Positions 1 to 12,000 are shown, counted from the stretch's first letter. The stretch is 64,000 nt of DNA from Cycas panzhihuaensis (GCA_023213395.1 CM041465.1:200515741-200579740); one strand, 5' to 3'. Numbers and translations: made by a program. Notes: generated from the letters alone by a model not told the origin.

Positions 1-94
1 TCATAAAATTAAATTGCATAAAGTTTCAACTTCATTTATATTAAGTGATTAAAGGACCCCTTATTTCATATAAAAGTTTCTTGTATTTTAAGCT

Positions 95-165
95 CGACGA
101 GCGAGTTCGCTCTCTTGGCATTAGAGGGGTTTATCTTTTGCAAGGTCTTGGGTTCAATCCCTGCC
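95..165 (+). repeat. tRNA-like patch, possible SINE remnant
   Basis: Bases 151-160 (GGTTCAATCC) match the pol III B-box consensus GGTTCRANTCC, and the upstream stretch looks like the body of a tRNA-derived SINE head. No clean A-box, target duplication or tail is visible, so this could be chance or a very decayed copy. Confidence 0.25.
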
Positions 166-199
166 TAATTTACCCTCATGTTGATATTCTAAGGGGGTT

Positions 200-1440
200 A
201 TCTTAAAGATATAACACTTTACCTTTTATTTTTATTTTTATTTTTAAACATAAGGTACTTAGCTATTTTTTGCCATATCTTCTCACTAGGTCATTAGTTT
301 CTAACGAAACCTATCCCATTGAGTCCAAAATTTTTTGAGGTATGATTTTGACTGGCCATATGCCCTATTCAGAGCTTACTAGACTTGTTTTCAATCAGTT
401 TGAAGTCACTTATTACTTTTTAAAGCTATTTTAAACTATTTTCACAAAATCCATTTTTTATTAGATTATATTTTATCACTGGGAGATTATTTTCTACTTA
501 GATCTACTCCACAATCATCTATTATTAACAAACTTCATTACCATCTATTCATTTTATTTTTTAGGATTTATTTTAATCATTATTTTAATTAGTAAAAATA
601 ACACTTTAGCATTTTTACACATTTTAACATAAAAGTACTTGCTGTTAATTCTATTATACACTTTTGCTGTTTTGTTGGGAATCTGACTCACTCCTCTTCA
701 AACTGACACTATTATTTATAAGTTTTAAAGTGTTTTTTTGTAGATTTTCAAAGTTATCAAAGTTGAGGTACATAATAGCCTCAAATTTGTCATTATTGCA
801 TATTTACATATATTATTTCTTAAAATTTTTAACTAAAAATATGTTAAGTAGCTCTCTAAACTATATTTGATCATTTTTTATCATTCTATAAATTTTTTAC
901 TAGTATTTTTATAATATTTTTAGCATTATATACTTTACTCAAGTTAAATGCTTATTTGTTTGAAAAATTAAATAGCTTAGAATTTTTCTATTATTTTTCA
1001 TAAAAAAATTATTTCATCTTTGCATAGTTAAAAAGATCTTCATTACATTTAAATTTCCTTATATATTCATTATATTTCAAAGTTTATCTGAAATTATATC
1101 TTATAAGTTTGTCATTTATTCGAAAGACATACATTTATTGGAAGTTTTTTCTTACTTTTTTTATTCACCATTATTGAAAAATATCACTTACTTCTTGCAC
1201 TTATAAAAGTTGTATTTAATTTCCAAAGGCATTTTTATTCATTTAAAGAGCATTTCATTTTTTTTTGAAAAAGTATTTACTTTCTTATTTCTTTCAAAAA
1301 ATTTATTATTTTTTTCATCTTGCTTAGAGGTTATTATTTTTGTTTTCAAGTTTTTCTTTATTATATAAAAGGAATCTTTTTTTCTAAGTAAGACCACACT
1401 ACTAATCAATTTATTTTTCACATTAAATAAGATAATTCAT
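200..1440. other. AT-rich stretch without a gene
   Basis: There is no coding frame worth calling here. The part around 420-490 resembles the leader of F1 near 53060-53120 (a run of TTTTAAAYTATTTT followed by a TTAGA-TATATTT block). The stretch may therefore be retrotransposon 5' leader sequence continuous with the repeat at 1466-1900. The similarity is weak and judged by eye. Confidence 0.3.
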
Positions 1441-1465
1441 CAATTAAACCACCCTATTTTTCCAG

Positions 1466-1900
1466 CATTACATGGGGAATGGTTAGGACCCCTGAAGTTA
1501 TTACCCTGCACACACTAATCGACCTACTCATATTAGATGATGATAGCCATTAGCTATTGGGTGCATTTAGTGGCAGGCTGAGATGTAGAACCTATTCCTT
1601 TTATGGTGTTTGGAGACCAAGGCTAGACCTAGAGAGGGTGAGTACCTTACTTCGAAAACCTTCACCACTAGATCTATCACTAAGCATAAGTCTAGCGCAG
1701 GTGGACTAATAATTCATGGGGGTGTAAAAACCTTCTTAGTAGCCTATGTACTGAGGTATATAGAGTCTAGCACTCATGCACCGGTATATTGGATTCTTGT
1801 TTTGCCATCTATGGGCATGCATCACTAGACAGAATAACAACTAAAGGTTGCCCTAGGAGAAACTTAAAGTTAGAGCCTAGTAAGCTTAATAGGTCCTAAT
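1466..1900 (+). repeat. F1-type leader repeat, copy 1
   Basis: This segment aligns by eye along about 430 bases with 53755-54175, which lies between the 5' LTR and gag of F1. A reversed copy lies at about 7810-8075. Shared words include TTAGGACCCCT, GAGAGGGTGAGT, CACTAGATCTATCACTA and GTATATAGAG. Here it sits immediately upstream of gag of element K, which by its pol sequence belongs to a different copia family. Either K carries this leader too, or an F1-type fragment was left in front of it. Confidence 0.6.
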
Positions 1901-2065
1901 TCACTTATTCAAAACTTTGGGAAAAAACTTGGGTTATATTTGGAAGTGAATTTTACATTCAAACATTTTTTTTAAAATTTAAATTCAAATACCTTTTTTT
2001 TTATATTCACATTCAACTTTTAAAATTTCATTTGTCACATTTGATCAACACAACTTTAGTTCAAA

Positions 2066-3160
2066 ATGACGTCTAATTTTAGGAACATGATTATCCTAAA
2101 ATTTGATGGAAATAATTTCCTAAACTAGAGTTGGAGGATAAGACCCATCCTCATAGCTAACAACATGTGGGATATTGTGAGAACTAACTACAATGAATTA
2201 GGACCAAATCCATCTGATGCAAGAAAGTTTACATAAAAAAATGTCAAAAGTATAATGAAGCCTTAGCCCTTATCTTTTGTGTATTAGAAGATCATGTGTT
2301 TCCAAGAGTTAGTAAATTAGTTAAGTCCAAATAAGCTTAGGACACTTTATAACTCATATATGAAGGAGCAGTCTCCTCTAAATTACAAAACTTGAGAAGT
2401 AAGTTTAAAAATTTATATATGATAACCCATGAATTAGTAATAGAATTCATGACTAAAGTCTAAGATATTGTTAACCAAATAAAGTCATTTGGGGATACCT
2501 TAACCAAACAAAGCATAGTTAAAAGAATCCATAGATGTGTAGGAGCTATAAGACACTTTGAAATGGCAGCTACTAGTATTAGTGTATCAAAGGATCTAAG
2601 TACCCTTAATGTGGAACAACTTAGTGCCATGCTTATGTTTATAGAAGAGCAACAAAATACAAATGAATATTTAGAACATGCCTTTGCTAGAAAAACCCGC
2701 ATTCAATCTAACTCCCAAGTAGGAACCTCAATACAAAAGGAATCTCCTCCAAAGAGAAAATGTGAAAATCCTAGAAAGAAAACTAGACAAGACCCTCCAT
2801 GATATCAAGCCCCTCACCAAAGAGCCAAGGCGGACCCCAACAACATGAAGATCCTCCAAGAAATCTTAATCAAAAGAGATACATTGAGAATCATACTTGC
2901 TATCCATATTGTCATAGTAATTCTCAACCTTCAAGATTAACTCAAGAATATCGTGACAACCGACCAAGAAATAATCCTCCTTAATCGTATGAGAAAATGG
3001 GGAGATCTTTCAATATTGACTATTCTCAACCAAGAAGTTGAAGCCTAAGTTATGGGATAAGAGATCCATTATATTGTACTTATTGTCATAGAAATGGTCA
3101 CACTGAAGATAAATATTTTTTAAAACATGGACCACCATCTAGAGGACATGCTTCAAATTG
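2066..3160 (+). pseudogene. Copia gag remnant of K
   Basis: The frame opens with ATG at 2066. It reads MTSNFRNMIILKFDGNNF, then a stop where copia gag normally has a tryptophan-containing segment. This matches the N-terminal motif of copia gag (KFDG.NF..W) and the A1 gag start (MASNIRNIIVPKFDDINF). Several stops follow. A Cys/His knuckle is still visible at about 3073-3120: CTYCHRNGHTEDKY, a CCHC finger whose last Cys has become Tyr. The product would be the nucleocapsid precursor that packages element RNA into virus-like particles. The frame is too broken to give a full product. Confidence 0.75.
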
Positions 3161-3224
3161 ATCAGAATCAAAGGTTAATAATAGGTTATTTCTATCCAGT
3201 TTTTCTGCTAAGGAAGAAGAGGAT

Positions 3225-4500
3225 GATAGCTAGTATATCAATTTAGGTTGCTCAATCCACATGACCCATAAAGAACATTTATTTTAAACCTTGGATAAAA
3301 ACATAAAAGGGTCAATCATGCTTGGAGATAATACTTCTCATGAATCAGTTGGCAAAGGTAAGATAAACTTGTTAACTGATATTGGTGAATATAGATACTT
3401 AGATGATGTCTTATACGTCTTTACCCTAAGAAAGAACTTGCTATTGGTAGGACAGATGATGGGACAAGATTATAAGGTGATTTTTAACAATGGCAAATGT
3501 GTCATCAAAGACAAGAGGAAAAATAAAGCTATTATTGCTAAAGGTATAATGACTAAAAATCATTTATTTAAGCTTATCCTCACTCATTCAGATACCTATG
3601 CCCTTAAAACTTCAACTATAATAGATAGTGATTTGTGGCATAGACGGTTTGGTCACCTTAACTACAACAGCTTGGCTCTTATGAAAAGGTTAGATATGGT
3701 TAATGGTCTGCCACCTATTGATGTTAATAAAATGTTGTATGAGGGATGCCTTCTTGGTAAACAACATAGAGAAAGCTTTTCAGATTTTAGCCATTGAGCA
3801 TTTGCCCCTCTTCAACTAGTATACACAAATATTTATGGACTGATGACTACTCCCTTTTTAATAGGTGCAAAGTATTTTCTCACATTTATTGATGACTTCA
3901 TAAGAAAGACATGGGTTTTCTTTCTAAAATATAAATTAGATGCTTTTGACCACTTTGTTGACTTCAAAACCTTTATTGAGCGATAAAGTGGATATCATAT
4001 ACTTTCTCTAAGATCAGATAATAGGGGAGAGTTTATATTTAATACTTTCAATGATTATTATATCTACCATGGGATGATGAGACAATTTACCAACCCCTAC
4101 ACCCCACAACAAAATGGTGTAGCTAAAAGAAAAAATAGAACTATCGTTGAAATTACATGATATATGGTTAAGGATAAAAACTTTGGCCATGAATTTTGGG
4201 CTGAAGAAGTTCATACAACCATCTACCTACTTAATAGATGTTCCACCAAATTGCTTAGGTGGAAAACTCTAGAAGAAGCATGGACCGGTTATAAACTAAG
4301 TATACATCATCTCAGGTTATTTGGATGTCTAGTATATACCCATATTCTTGATCAAAGAAGAACTAAGTTGGATGACCATAGTGTCAAATATATCTTCATT
4401 GGTTATAGCGAATCTTCAAAATCCTATAAAGTCTATGATCCGAAATCATGAAAAGTTATAGTGAGTAGAGACATTAAGTTTCAAGAAGACACCCACTACT
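3225..4500 (+). pseudogene. Copia protease and integrase of K
   Basis: The protease region shows YINLGCSIHMTHKE (about 3235-3280), where active enzymes have D-[ST]-G. The GAG-pre-integrase zinc region lies at about 3600-3790 (WHRRFGHLNYNSLAL, GCLLGKQH). The integrase core follows to about 4450, with LTFIDDFIRKTWVF, LRSDNRGEF, NPYTPQQNGVAKRKNR and FGCLVYTHI. Two catalytic positions look lost: the first Asp of the core reads VYTNIYG and the Glu of NGVAERKNR reads Lys. Both fit a G-to-A change. The middle Asp (SDNRGE) is kept. Integrase would insert the cDNA into the chromosome. Here it could not act even without the stops. Confidence 0.85.
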
Positions 4501-4769
4501 AAAATAATCAAGAAAAACAGAAGGAGATTACTATTAAATTTAACACATCAAATAACTCTAAATATATCCCTCCTATGTGGAGAAATATCCATGAACCCAC
4601 TAGGGAGGGAACATCATCTCAACCTCCACCACAACATCTATCTAAATGGGTTTAATAAAACCATGACTTGGGAAATATAGTAGATAACAATAGAAGATCT
4701 ACATGCTCCTGTAGGGTCAACTTTACCCTAATGAGTAAGGTACTCAAAATTCATGAGCCTCAAACCTTT

Positions 4770-6265
4770 GATGAGGCTAATTAATATGAATGTTGGCAGA
4801 AATCTATGAAAGAGGAATATAAGTCCATTATTAAGAATGATACTTGGGAACTCATAGACTTACCACCAAAGAAGAAAGCTATTAGTACCAAATGGGTCTA
4901 TAAGATTAAGTTCCATCCAGATGGCTCCATTGACAAATACAAAGCTAGATTAGTCGCAAAAGGATATGCCCAAAGAGAAGGCATAGACTATACAGAAACA
5001 TTTGCCCCTGTCACTAGGATGGAATCTGTTCGTATGATGATGAGTTTAACCACCCAAATAGGTTGGAAAGTTTATCAAATGGATGTGAAAAGTGATTTCT
5101 TAAATAGTTATATCAAAGAAGACATCTATGTCACTTAACCCCTTAGTTTTAAAGTCAGGGGGAAAGAAAACAAAGTGTACAAGTTAAAGAAGGCACTATA
5201 TGGTCTAAAACAAGCACCCAGGGCTTGGTATTCCTACATAGACAAGTATTTTAAAGATCAAGGGTTTGAAAGATCTCCAGCAGATCTAAATTTATACACC
5301 CAAATTAAGGAAAATTTGATATTGATTATAAGACTCTATGTGGATGATTTAATTTATATCAGAAATAACTCCTATCTTTTACATCAGTTTAAAGATGCTA
5401 TGTGTAAGAAATTCAAGATGATAGGCTTAGGCCTCATGCATTACTTCCTAGGATTAGAAGTCTACTAAGACAAAGAAGGAATCTTCATCTCTCGATGCAA
5501 ATATATATTGGATCTACTATGAAGATTTAGAATGACAAATTACAAGCCATTGACAATACCAGCAGAAATTGGAATCAAACTTTCTAAGACAGATGACTCA
5601 ACTTCATTTGATCCCACTCTCTATATATAGCTCATTGGCAGCCTAATACATTTAACATCTACTCAACCAGGTATAACATATTCAGTTAGTGTTATATCCA
5701 AGTTCATATAGGATCTAAAGACATCTCATTGGTAAGCTGCCAAAAGAATCCTTCGATACCTTAAAGGGACTCCAAATTTTGGGTTATATTACAAAGCTAC
5801 ATTAAAAACTTAGTTAATTAGTTAAATAGATTTAGATTAGGCAGGTGATATTGATGATAGAAAATCCACCATGGGTTATGTATTTAGTATGGGATCAATA
5901 GTAGTAGCTTGGAGTACAAAGAAGTAAAATACCATTTCCTTATCCACAACCGAGGTAGAGTATAAAGCTGTAGTTTCAGGACCTTATGAATCAATATGGC
6001 TAAGAAGACTTTTACAGGATTTTTAGATTAAATAACAAGGTCCTACTAGGATTTAGTGTGACAATCAAAGCACTATCCAAATGGCCAAAAAACTAGTATT
6101 CCATGGCAAAACAAGACATATTAAGACTCAATACCACTTCATTCAGAAACTTGTACAAGTAGATGAGATAGAGTTGACTTATTGCAGTATTGAAGATCAG
6201 ACATCTGATATGTTTACAAAGGCTTTGGGAAAGATCAAATTTGAGAAGTTCAGAGACAATTTAGG
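4770..6265 (+). pseudogene. Copia RT and RNase H of K
   Basis: RT spans about 4806-5470. It shows WELIDLPPKKKAISTKWVYK, KARLVAKGYAQREGIDY, FAPVTRMESVR, YQMDVKSDFLN, YGLKQAPRAWY and the catalytic YVDD box (LYVDDLIYI, about 5335-5361), which is intact. A stop interrupts after KEDIYVT at 5138. RNase H follows to about 6260, with the segment TRHIKTQYHFIQKLV and the end motif DMFTKALGKIKFEKFRD. This is the copia reverse transcriptase module that copies element RNA into DNA. Most of its stops are TAG or TAA where family members have Gln. Confidence 0.9.
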
Positions 6266-6295
6266 AGTCATATACATTAGGATTATGGGGGAGAA

Positions 6296-6640
6296 TATTG
6301 GGAATAACCCTAATACCATTAAAAGACCTATACACTTAAGGCCTCTCAAAGCCACCTTTGAGGTTCCCAATGGCACCTTAAGCCTCTCAATAGCCACTAG
6401 GAGCTGATACCACTTTATTAAGATATGCATTTTCATTTATTGTTGCTATTTTTTAAATATATTTTGAATTATATGTCAGTTAACATGCAAGTAGGGTGAT
6501 GGTGCTTGTCGCCTCCCCAAAAACTTTATTTAAAGGATGGGAATACCTCCCTAGTGTTTTTTAACACTGCCAACAATTGAAAATCACCTATTTTCTCAAA
6601 ATGCACTTGATTTAACATCCTGTACTACTCATCTAAATCC
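6296..6640 (+). repeat. 3' LTR of K (end approximate)
   Basis: It starts right after the polypurine tract with TATTGGGAATAACCC (TG changed to TA). The segment around 6558-6580 (GTGTTTTTTAACACTGCCAAC) resembles the H LTR (GGTGTTCATCAACACTGCCAC). The right end is placed by the length of the related H and A1 LTRs, about 335-340 bp, and is not seen directly. Confidence 0.5.
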
Positions 6641-6769
6641 ATTAATTACTACCACTTGGTTAAAAGTTGAGCCCACATGATTATCCCCCTAGTTTTAAAG
6701 CATCTCAAAATCAACTTATCTTCTTCTATAGTTAATAATAAGGTGCCTCTTTTTTCCACAATATATGTA

Positions 6770-7700
6770 AGTGATATTTTATCTACGTTACTAATTCCTT
6801 AGTAGTTAAGATTATTATAGCTATTGAGATTATTGAGATGAAGTACTAACTTATTAATACTATGGTTGCTGATGTGTTTCTTGCTGACTTGGCTCTTGCG
6901 AGATATTTAAGGAGTCAAATTATTAAGTAAGTGTTTGAAGATGACTTGGCTATTAATTTGGCTACTGAGGTGGCTTATTCCCTCTTAAATTCCTAGCTAT
7001 AAATATAGGAGTTGAGTTAGAGGTAGATACCACTCTTTGGTGATTGAGAATATTTTCCTCTCTAAGCAAGAGTCCTTTAAAAGTGTTGAAGTTTATTTTA
7101 GTAAATATATTATAGAGTCTAGATATAAAATTATTATATTTTATGGAAAGAATGTTGAGGATGCTAGACACAAGGTCATGATCAATGAGAGGTTTACTAA
7201 GGATGATAAGTTAATTTCTTATTATTTTAATTTTTGTTAAGTGGGCTATGATAGTTCTAACAAAAGGTATACCAAATAGGTATGCTTTTAAGGTCAGGGA
7301 CCTAGAGTCATCATTCCTCTCATAAAAGTTGTAAATAACACTCCATGCTTTATGGAAGGTTTGAGTTGTTTTAATATTTTAATCTACTTAGTCTTCTATA
7401 ACTAGGTGGAGGAATAATAGGGCTATATTATCCTTAGCTTTGAAATTAGCTAAGATAATTAGATGAAGTGGGATTTACATAGGTCAAATAATAATTCATG
7501 ATAAGAAGATTTTTAACCTATTTCTTCTAGGCTAAAAAATTATTTATACCACTAAGTTTGATGATGTTAGGTAAAGACATTTGGGTTGCCATTTTAATAT
7601 GTCCTTTAGAATGACTTTTAGTATCTTTTAGTGTGATATCTACTTAATGGGGTTATTAAACTAGAATGCTAAGTTTAGAGGCTTTGAAGAAGTCCTTAGT
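6770..7700 (-). pseudogene. F1-type copia gag remnant (J)
   Basis: The best part is 7171-6962, which reads SSILNILSIKYNNFISRL, TKINFNTFKGLLLREENILN and TPIFIARNLR. These match SSILKILPIDYNSFVSKL, ITFERLLL-EENILN and APIFVAYKL of F1 gag residue for residue in order. Upstream in frame, YERNDDSRSLTLKAYLFGIP and RTIIAHLTKIKIIRN match the corresponding F1 segment. This is the UBN2-type capsid region of copia gag. In-frame stops are few between about 7330 and 6962, so this copy is better preserved than that of F1, but it has no start or zinc finger that I can place. Confidence 0.75.
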
Positions 7701-7809
7701 TGCTATTTTGTCTAGTGGTACTTACCCATAAGTGGTAAATTAGGGACCTTATCTACTAGTATGTGAGCTTTAAGCTCTGTATATCTCAATATGTGGGCTG
7801 ATAAGAAGG

Positions 7810-8075
7810 TCAAAGAACCCCCCCTCTAGTTATCAGTCTATTTGTATTAGACTTATACCTAGTAACAGATCTAATTAAGAACTACTAACCAAGGCACTCA
7901 CCCCCTCCAGGTTTGGCTTAGTCTCCAAACTCTAAGGTAGGGTTTATACTTTAGTTAGCTACTTAATATACCTTATAACCAATGTTCTTCTCTAATATCC
8001 ATAGAATTTAAGAAGAAATAATGATGTGTATGGAGTAGTAACTTTAAGGGTTCTAACTATTCCCCTTACAAGGCT
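7810..8075 (-). repeat. F1-type leader repeat, copy 3 (reverse)
   Basis: The reverse complement of this stretch aligns with 1466-1900 and 53755-54175. For example, AAGGCACTCACCCCCTCC at 7893-7910 is the complement of the GGAGAGGGTGAGT word. It lies upstream of the J gag, as expected for a leader. Confidence 0.6.
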
Positions 8076-8109
8076 AGAAAAGTTCTTTTGTAAATTAAAA
8101 GTTATCTTC

Positions 8110-8600
8110 CTTAATGTTATAAGTTGAAATTAATTTTACATTATGCTCTTATTTAAAGTGAAGGTTCCTTTTATAAAATGAAAGTAAGGAGACTAAAAAT
8201 GATAATAAGTTAAAGGAAATAAGAAGGTTTAGGGTGCTCTTTTAATGGATTTTTCTCTAAGTGAAAATCAACCTTTCTCTACTTGAGAAGGACACCTACA
8301 ACCACAAAGCACAAGCACTTGCTGGCCAAATAGGATAACATATAAGAGATATATAAATAATATTTAGAGTGTTATAAGGCTATGAATTTATGAAAATAAA
8401 CCTTATTATTATCCAAATAGAAGTGTTAAATTTATTAGCTTGTAACTCCTTTAAGAACTACTAAAACCTAATTGGAATTAGCTTAAATCTATAGAGCTCT
8501 AAACTAAGATTCTAACAGTTTAGATGATGCTAAAATTTGACTTCCCATTAAAATGTTATGGTCAGAATACTAATAGGTACTACTCATAGGAAAAAAACTA
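8110..8600. other. AT-rich stretch, nothing recognised
   Basis: No frame, repeat or RNA gene could be supported. It could be the remaining 5' leader of J on the minus strand, but similarity to the F1 leader fades here. Confidence 0.3.
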
Positions 8601-8621
8601 GGTTGGGGTAGCTTAAGCCCC

Positions 8622-8690
8622 CTTTGTTGGTTGACCCCCAGTATATGCAAGTCTACATGTGACCACCAACTGAGCTATAGAGGGGCTAAC
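8622..8690 (-). repeat. tRNA-like sequence, possible SINE head
   Basis: On the minus strand this reads CCCCTCTATAGCTCAGTTGG, a perfect pol III A-box context (TAGCTCAGTTGG). About 30 bases on is GGGGGTCAACC, a poor B-box. The cloverleaf does not close convincingly, so this is more likely a decayed tRNA-derived repeat than a working tRNA gene. Confidence 0.35.
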
Positions 8691-8699
8691 AAACCTTAA

Positions 8700-9884
8700 A
8701 GATTATAAAATATCACATATAGTTTTTGATTTTATAAAAATTATAAAAAACAACCTATAATCTTTCAAATTTGTCCCTTATTAAAATAAATTAGAGTCGC
8801 ATAGGGACTAAAGTGATCACAAGATTTAACCCCCTCTATGAATTTTAAAATCAAATTAAATATAATTTAATTCAAATATAACTTTATAAAAAATATAATA
8901 AAAATCAAATTCAAAAACTCCATAGCAGTTGTGTGAGTTTTTGTATAAATAAGGCATGTTTTTACAATTAAAATTTCTCTAAATTGAATCAAGATTAGAC
9001 TAAGATACTTCAAGGATAATTTGAGATGGATACAAGTAGATTTTGAGTGTGTTTCAGGCTTATGTAGGTTTGTACAAAGCCATATAGTATAGATTTAGTT
9101 GACAGAAGAAACACGCATGCCATAATTAATTGCACTAAAAACTTGATTAAATTAAGTAAAATAACTTAGATCTATAATGACAATATGCTAGAGAGTGGTA
9201 TATAGTATAAGAGAAAGATCTAAAATCAAATTGAAGCACCCATAAGAGATTCAAACTTGAATGATTGATGAAAAATATAAATTGAGGCTAAATGACAGAA
9301 ATGATATATCGTTTCTATTATTTTTTGTATGAAACAACAATAGAGAAACTAGGGAACTACTACTAGTTAGTTAGGTAGTAAAGGAGAGCTATTACATGAT
9401 AAATAAACCCTACAATAGCATTAGATTGACTAGAAATCACCAAAACTACTTGTAAAATTTGAAAATAGAGCTAAACAAGGGTTGTTATCAATAAACGGGC
9501 CACCACTTTTCATTAAAACTTTTAATAAACTGACTGAAATATATGTTAGAAACTTTGATACCATGCTATATTCATCAACAAGATCATATAACATGTGTAC
9601 TCACATAAATCAAAAGGAAAAACTGAAACAACATAAGACAATTGAGCAAAATGATTATAGAATAGTGTGATCATCAAATTGGTTAAACGATCACTCTCAA
9701 TTTTGGTAGAGTTTTTGCATATGAAAGATTCCAATGTATAAATAAATAGGGTCATACTTAATTTATAAGCATACAATGATTAGATATCAATAATATAATT
9801 GGCTAACTTAGTGGTAAAGGAGACTGACTCGACCAAATTATAGATTACATTTAAATTTATAAAAAAGGGGGGTTATAATGAAGG
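8700..9884. other. AT-rich stretch, nothing recognised
   Basis: Short frames exist on both strands (for example 9482-9670) but show no family motif and look like chance. A run of Gs near 9848 (GGGGGGTTATAA) lies just before the start of the H similarity. Confidence 0.3.
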
Positions 9885-10590
9885 ATTTTTATATATTTTA
9901 ATAAGTTGATCTTACACCTTATAGGTAGTTGATTATAAGTCTAATCTGCTTAACTTTAACTTGACTAGATATCATATATGTAGTCAATGTGGTTTCCAGA
10001 TTTATACATGAGCCTAAAATAAAATATTGGTAAGCAACTAAGAGAATTCTTAGGTATCTCAAAGGTACCATTATATATAGAATATATTACAAGTAATCAA
10101 GGGACTACAAATTAGTTGGATATATAGACTCAGATTGGGTAGGTTATGTAGATGATAAAAAATTAAGAAATTTACCTCTAGTTATATATTCAACTTAGGT
10201 TCAGTTGTAGTAGCATAGAGTTTAAAGAAATAGGTTATAGTATCGTTGTCTACTACAAAAGCAAAGTATAAAGTAACCGTAGTAGGAGCATATGAAATAG
10301 TTTGTCTTATAAAGTTACTTTAGGATTTACAAGAAGAATAAGCAGGTCCCACTTAGTTACTTTACGATAACTAATGCACAATTTAGATGATTAGGAAACT
10401 AGTGTTTCATGGTAGGATAAAGTACATTAAAACATAGTATCACTTTATTAGAGAATTGGTACAATAAGGTAAGCTAGAATTAGTCTATTGTAACATAGAA
10501 GAATATATGGAAAATATATTCATGAAGGAACTTAGTAAAATAAAGTTTATTAAATTCAAAGATAAACTTGGAGTCTCTCCAAATGGGTAT
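9885..10590 (+). pseudogene. Copia RNase H remnant of H
   Basis: Recognisable segments in order are VVNVVSRFIHEPKIKYW, then RILRYLKGTII, then LVGYIDSDWVG, then, beyond frame breaks, decayed equivalents of the WSSKKQ, TEAEY and KHI blocks of copia RNase H. The DSDW motif (about 10130-10141) carries the first catalytic Asp of the RNase H fold. This domain would remove the RNA strand during cDNA synthesis. Multiple stops and at least one frameshift make it non-functional. No RT active site survives because the copy begins downstream of it. Confidence 0.75.
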
Positions 10591-10603
10591 TATGGGGAAG
10601 AAA

Positions 10604-10943
10604 TTTTAGAATAATACCCATATTGGGGCTTGTACTTGCCTTGGGTTGATTACCTATATTGGGGTGATAACCTAGACTAGTAAAGATATTATGGAAACAC
10701 TATGTCAAATTTTAGCCACACTATAGATATATTATATTATATTTTAGTGGAATCATATCTAGTATTTGTTAATGCCAGTCGATAATGAACTTTGACTGGT
10801 GTACCACATCTTATTCAAGTCCTACTTATTTATTCATAGGGTCTAAAGATCTTGGTGTTCATCAACACTGCCACTCTTATGGGATTAATAGTTATGTCCC
10901 TTTTGAATTCTCATTTTATTCTCTTTATCCTCTAATTCCATCA
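10604..10943 (+). repeat. 3' LTR of H
   Basis: It follows a purine tract (TATGGGGAAGAAA, 10591-10603). The body shares long words with the A1 LTR: CATATTGGGGCTTG, ATTGGGGTGATAACC, GGGTCTAAAGA, GCCACTCTTATGGG and the end ATTCCATCA at 10943. It is about 340 bp long, as in A1. Confidence 0.75.
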
Positions 10944-11654
10944 CTATATTGGTAAGAGGTGGGACCCTTTCTCCATTCTAATCTTACATTATTATCATCT
11001 CAATTATTCAATCATGTAGGACAATGCATTTTTAGGGTGAAGTTAACTTGATATTGACTGCACCACATACATGATGGAGTGATGTAATTAAATAATAGAC
11101 ACAGTGATTAATTATCCATGTGATTTTATATATGGAACTTACTCCATATAGACTTCAACAACACTTTATATTTCTTTATAACAACTTAATTCAATAAAGA
11201 TTTGAAGATAATATTTATATTTTTGATGTGATACTTTATTTAATATAATTATATATTATAATAGAGAATGTTGAGTATAAAATCTGATTATATTACAACC
11301 CCATTTACACTCTTTCATATATTCTTATATTCACGGTCACCTTAAGATTTATACCACTTTGAAAAATATGACAACACACAATGGTTAACATTTTAGAGTT
11401 CTCATATATGGTAATATGTTGTATAAGTATATACATGAAGCTTGGTTAATCTTTTACCATATGTTGTGCTTATCCTTATAATGCTCATTTATATTATGTT
11501 CTATTCCTCATCTTGCACTTACTATACTTTTAATTCTTTCTACTTTATTAGTTCCACTTGTATTACTTCACATCTTAATCCATCTTTATGGTATCACAAC
11601 TATACAATAAATCTAAAATTATGGTATTATACCTTCTCCTAATCTAATAAAAAT

Positions 11655-12000
11655 AATATTTTTTAACTAGTTTATAAAATCCTTTAGAGAAGTTACTAAT
11701 GAAATTCAGGATGATCCATTCTACATTACATTAACTCACCATTTTTATGAAATTGGGAGCATAAGTGAATATATAGTAACATTTAAGACACACTATATAA
11801 AGGTAGAAATGAAGGAAAGTGATACTTTACTCTTTTAAGTAGGTAATTTAAGAGACAAAATACGTGAGGATATATGTCAATTTGAATCAAGGACTCTTAA
11901 AAAATCTATGAATATAGCTCAATGAATGGAAACAAGCTAAGTAAATGGTTCTCTAAAAGAAGGTTTCATTGTATGTACCACTAAATACAAGAATGCCTAT
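11655..12000 (+). pseudogene. Gypsy-like gag fragment
   Basis: One frame reads DDPFYITLTHHFYEIGSISE, then YIVTFKTHYIKVEMKESDTL, a stop, VGNLRDKIREDICQFESRTL and SMNIAQ, a stop, then METS. The layout (a turn at G-S-I-S-E-Y, then 'F...G-L', then a helix ending in I-A) is that of the Retrotrans_gag capsid domain of Ty3/gypsy elements. No protease, RT or LTR is linked to it. About 110 codons with two or more stops remain. It is recognised by pattern only. Confidence 0.5.

Larger units (their letters stand above)
2066..6640 (+). mobile_element. Decayed Ty1/copia element K
   Basis: The domain order gag, protease, integrase, RT, RNase H is diagnostic of Ty1/copia (integrase before RT). The 3' end is well defined: RNase H is followed by a purine tract (ATGGGGGAGAA) and an LTR start at 6296 whose first bases (TATTGGGAATAACCC) resemble the LTRs of H and A1. 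A 5' LTR and primer site were not found, so the element is truncated or diverged at its left end. Its protein is closest to A1 within this window, sharing WYINLGCS-HMTHKE and GHLNYNSLALMKR-type segments. It is dead: every domain has in-frame stops. Confidence 0.85.
6690..8110 (-). mobile_element. 5' part of an F1-family copia element (J)
   Basis: On the minus strand a leader repeat (8075-7810) is followed by a gag frame (about 7700-6770), the same order and spacing type as in F1. No protease, integrase, RT or LTR of J is seen. The piece ends against the LTR of K at about 6640-6690, so J was truncated by deletion or by the arrival of K. Confidence 0.65.
9885..10943 (+). mobile_element. 3' end of a K/A1-family copia element (H)
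   Basis: Only the end of RT, RNase H and the 3' LTR remain. Similarity begins abruptly at about 9885, so the copy is 5'-truncated. The LTR is the same family as those of A1 (14700-14921 plus 26793-26911, and 48173-48507) in the opposite orientation. Confidence 0.75.

Noticed and set aside
6197-6436. 79-codon minus-strand frame
   Set aside because: It is the shadow of the K RNase H end and the start of its LTR.
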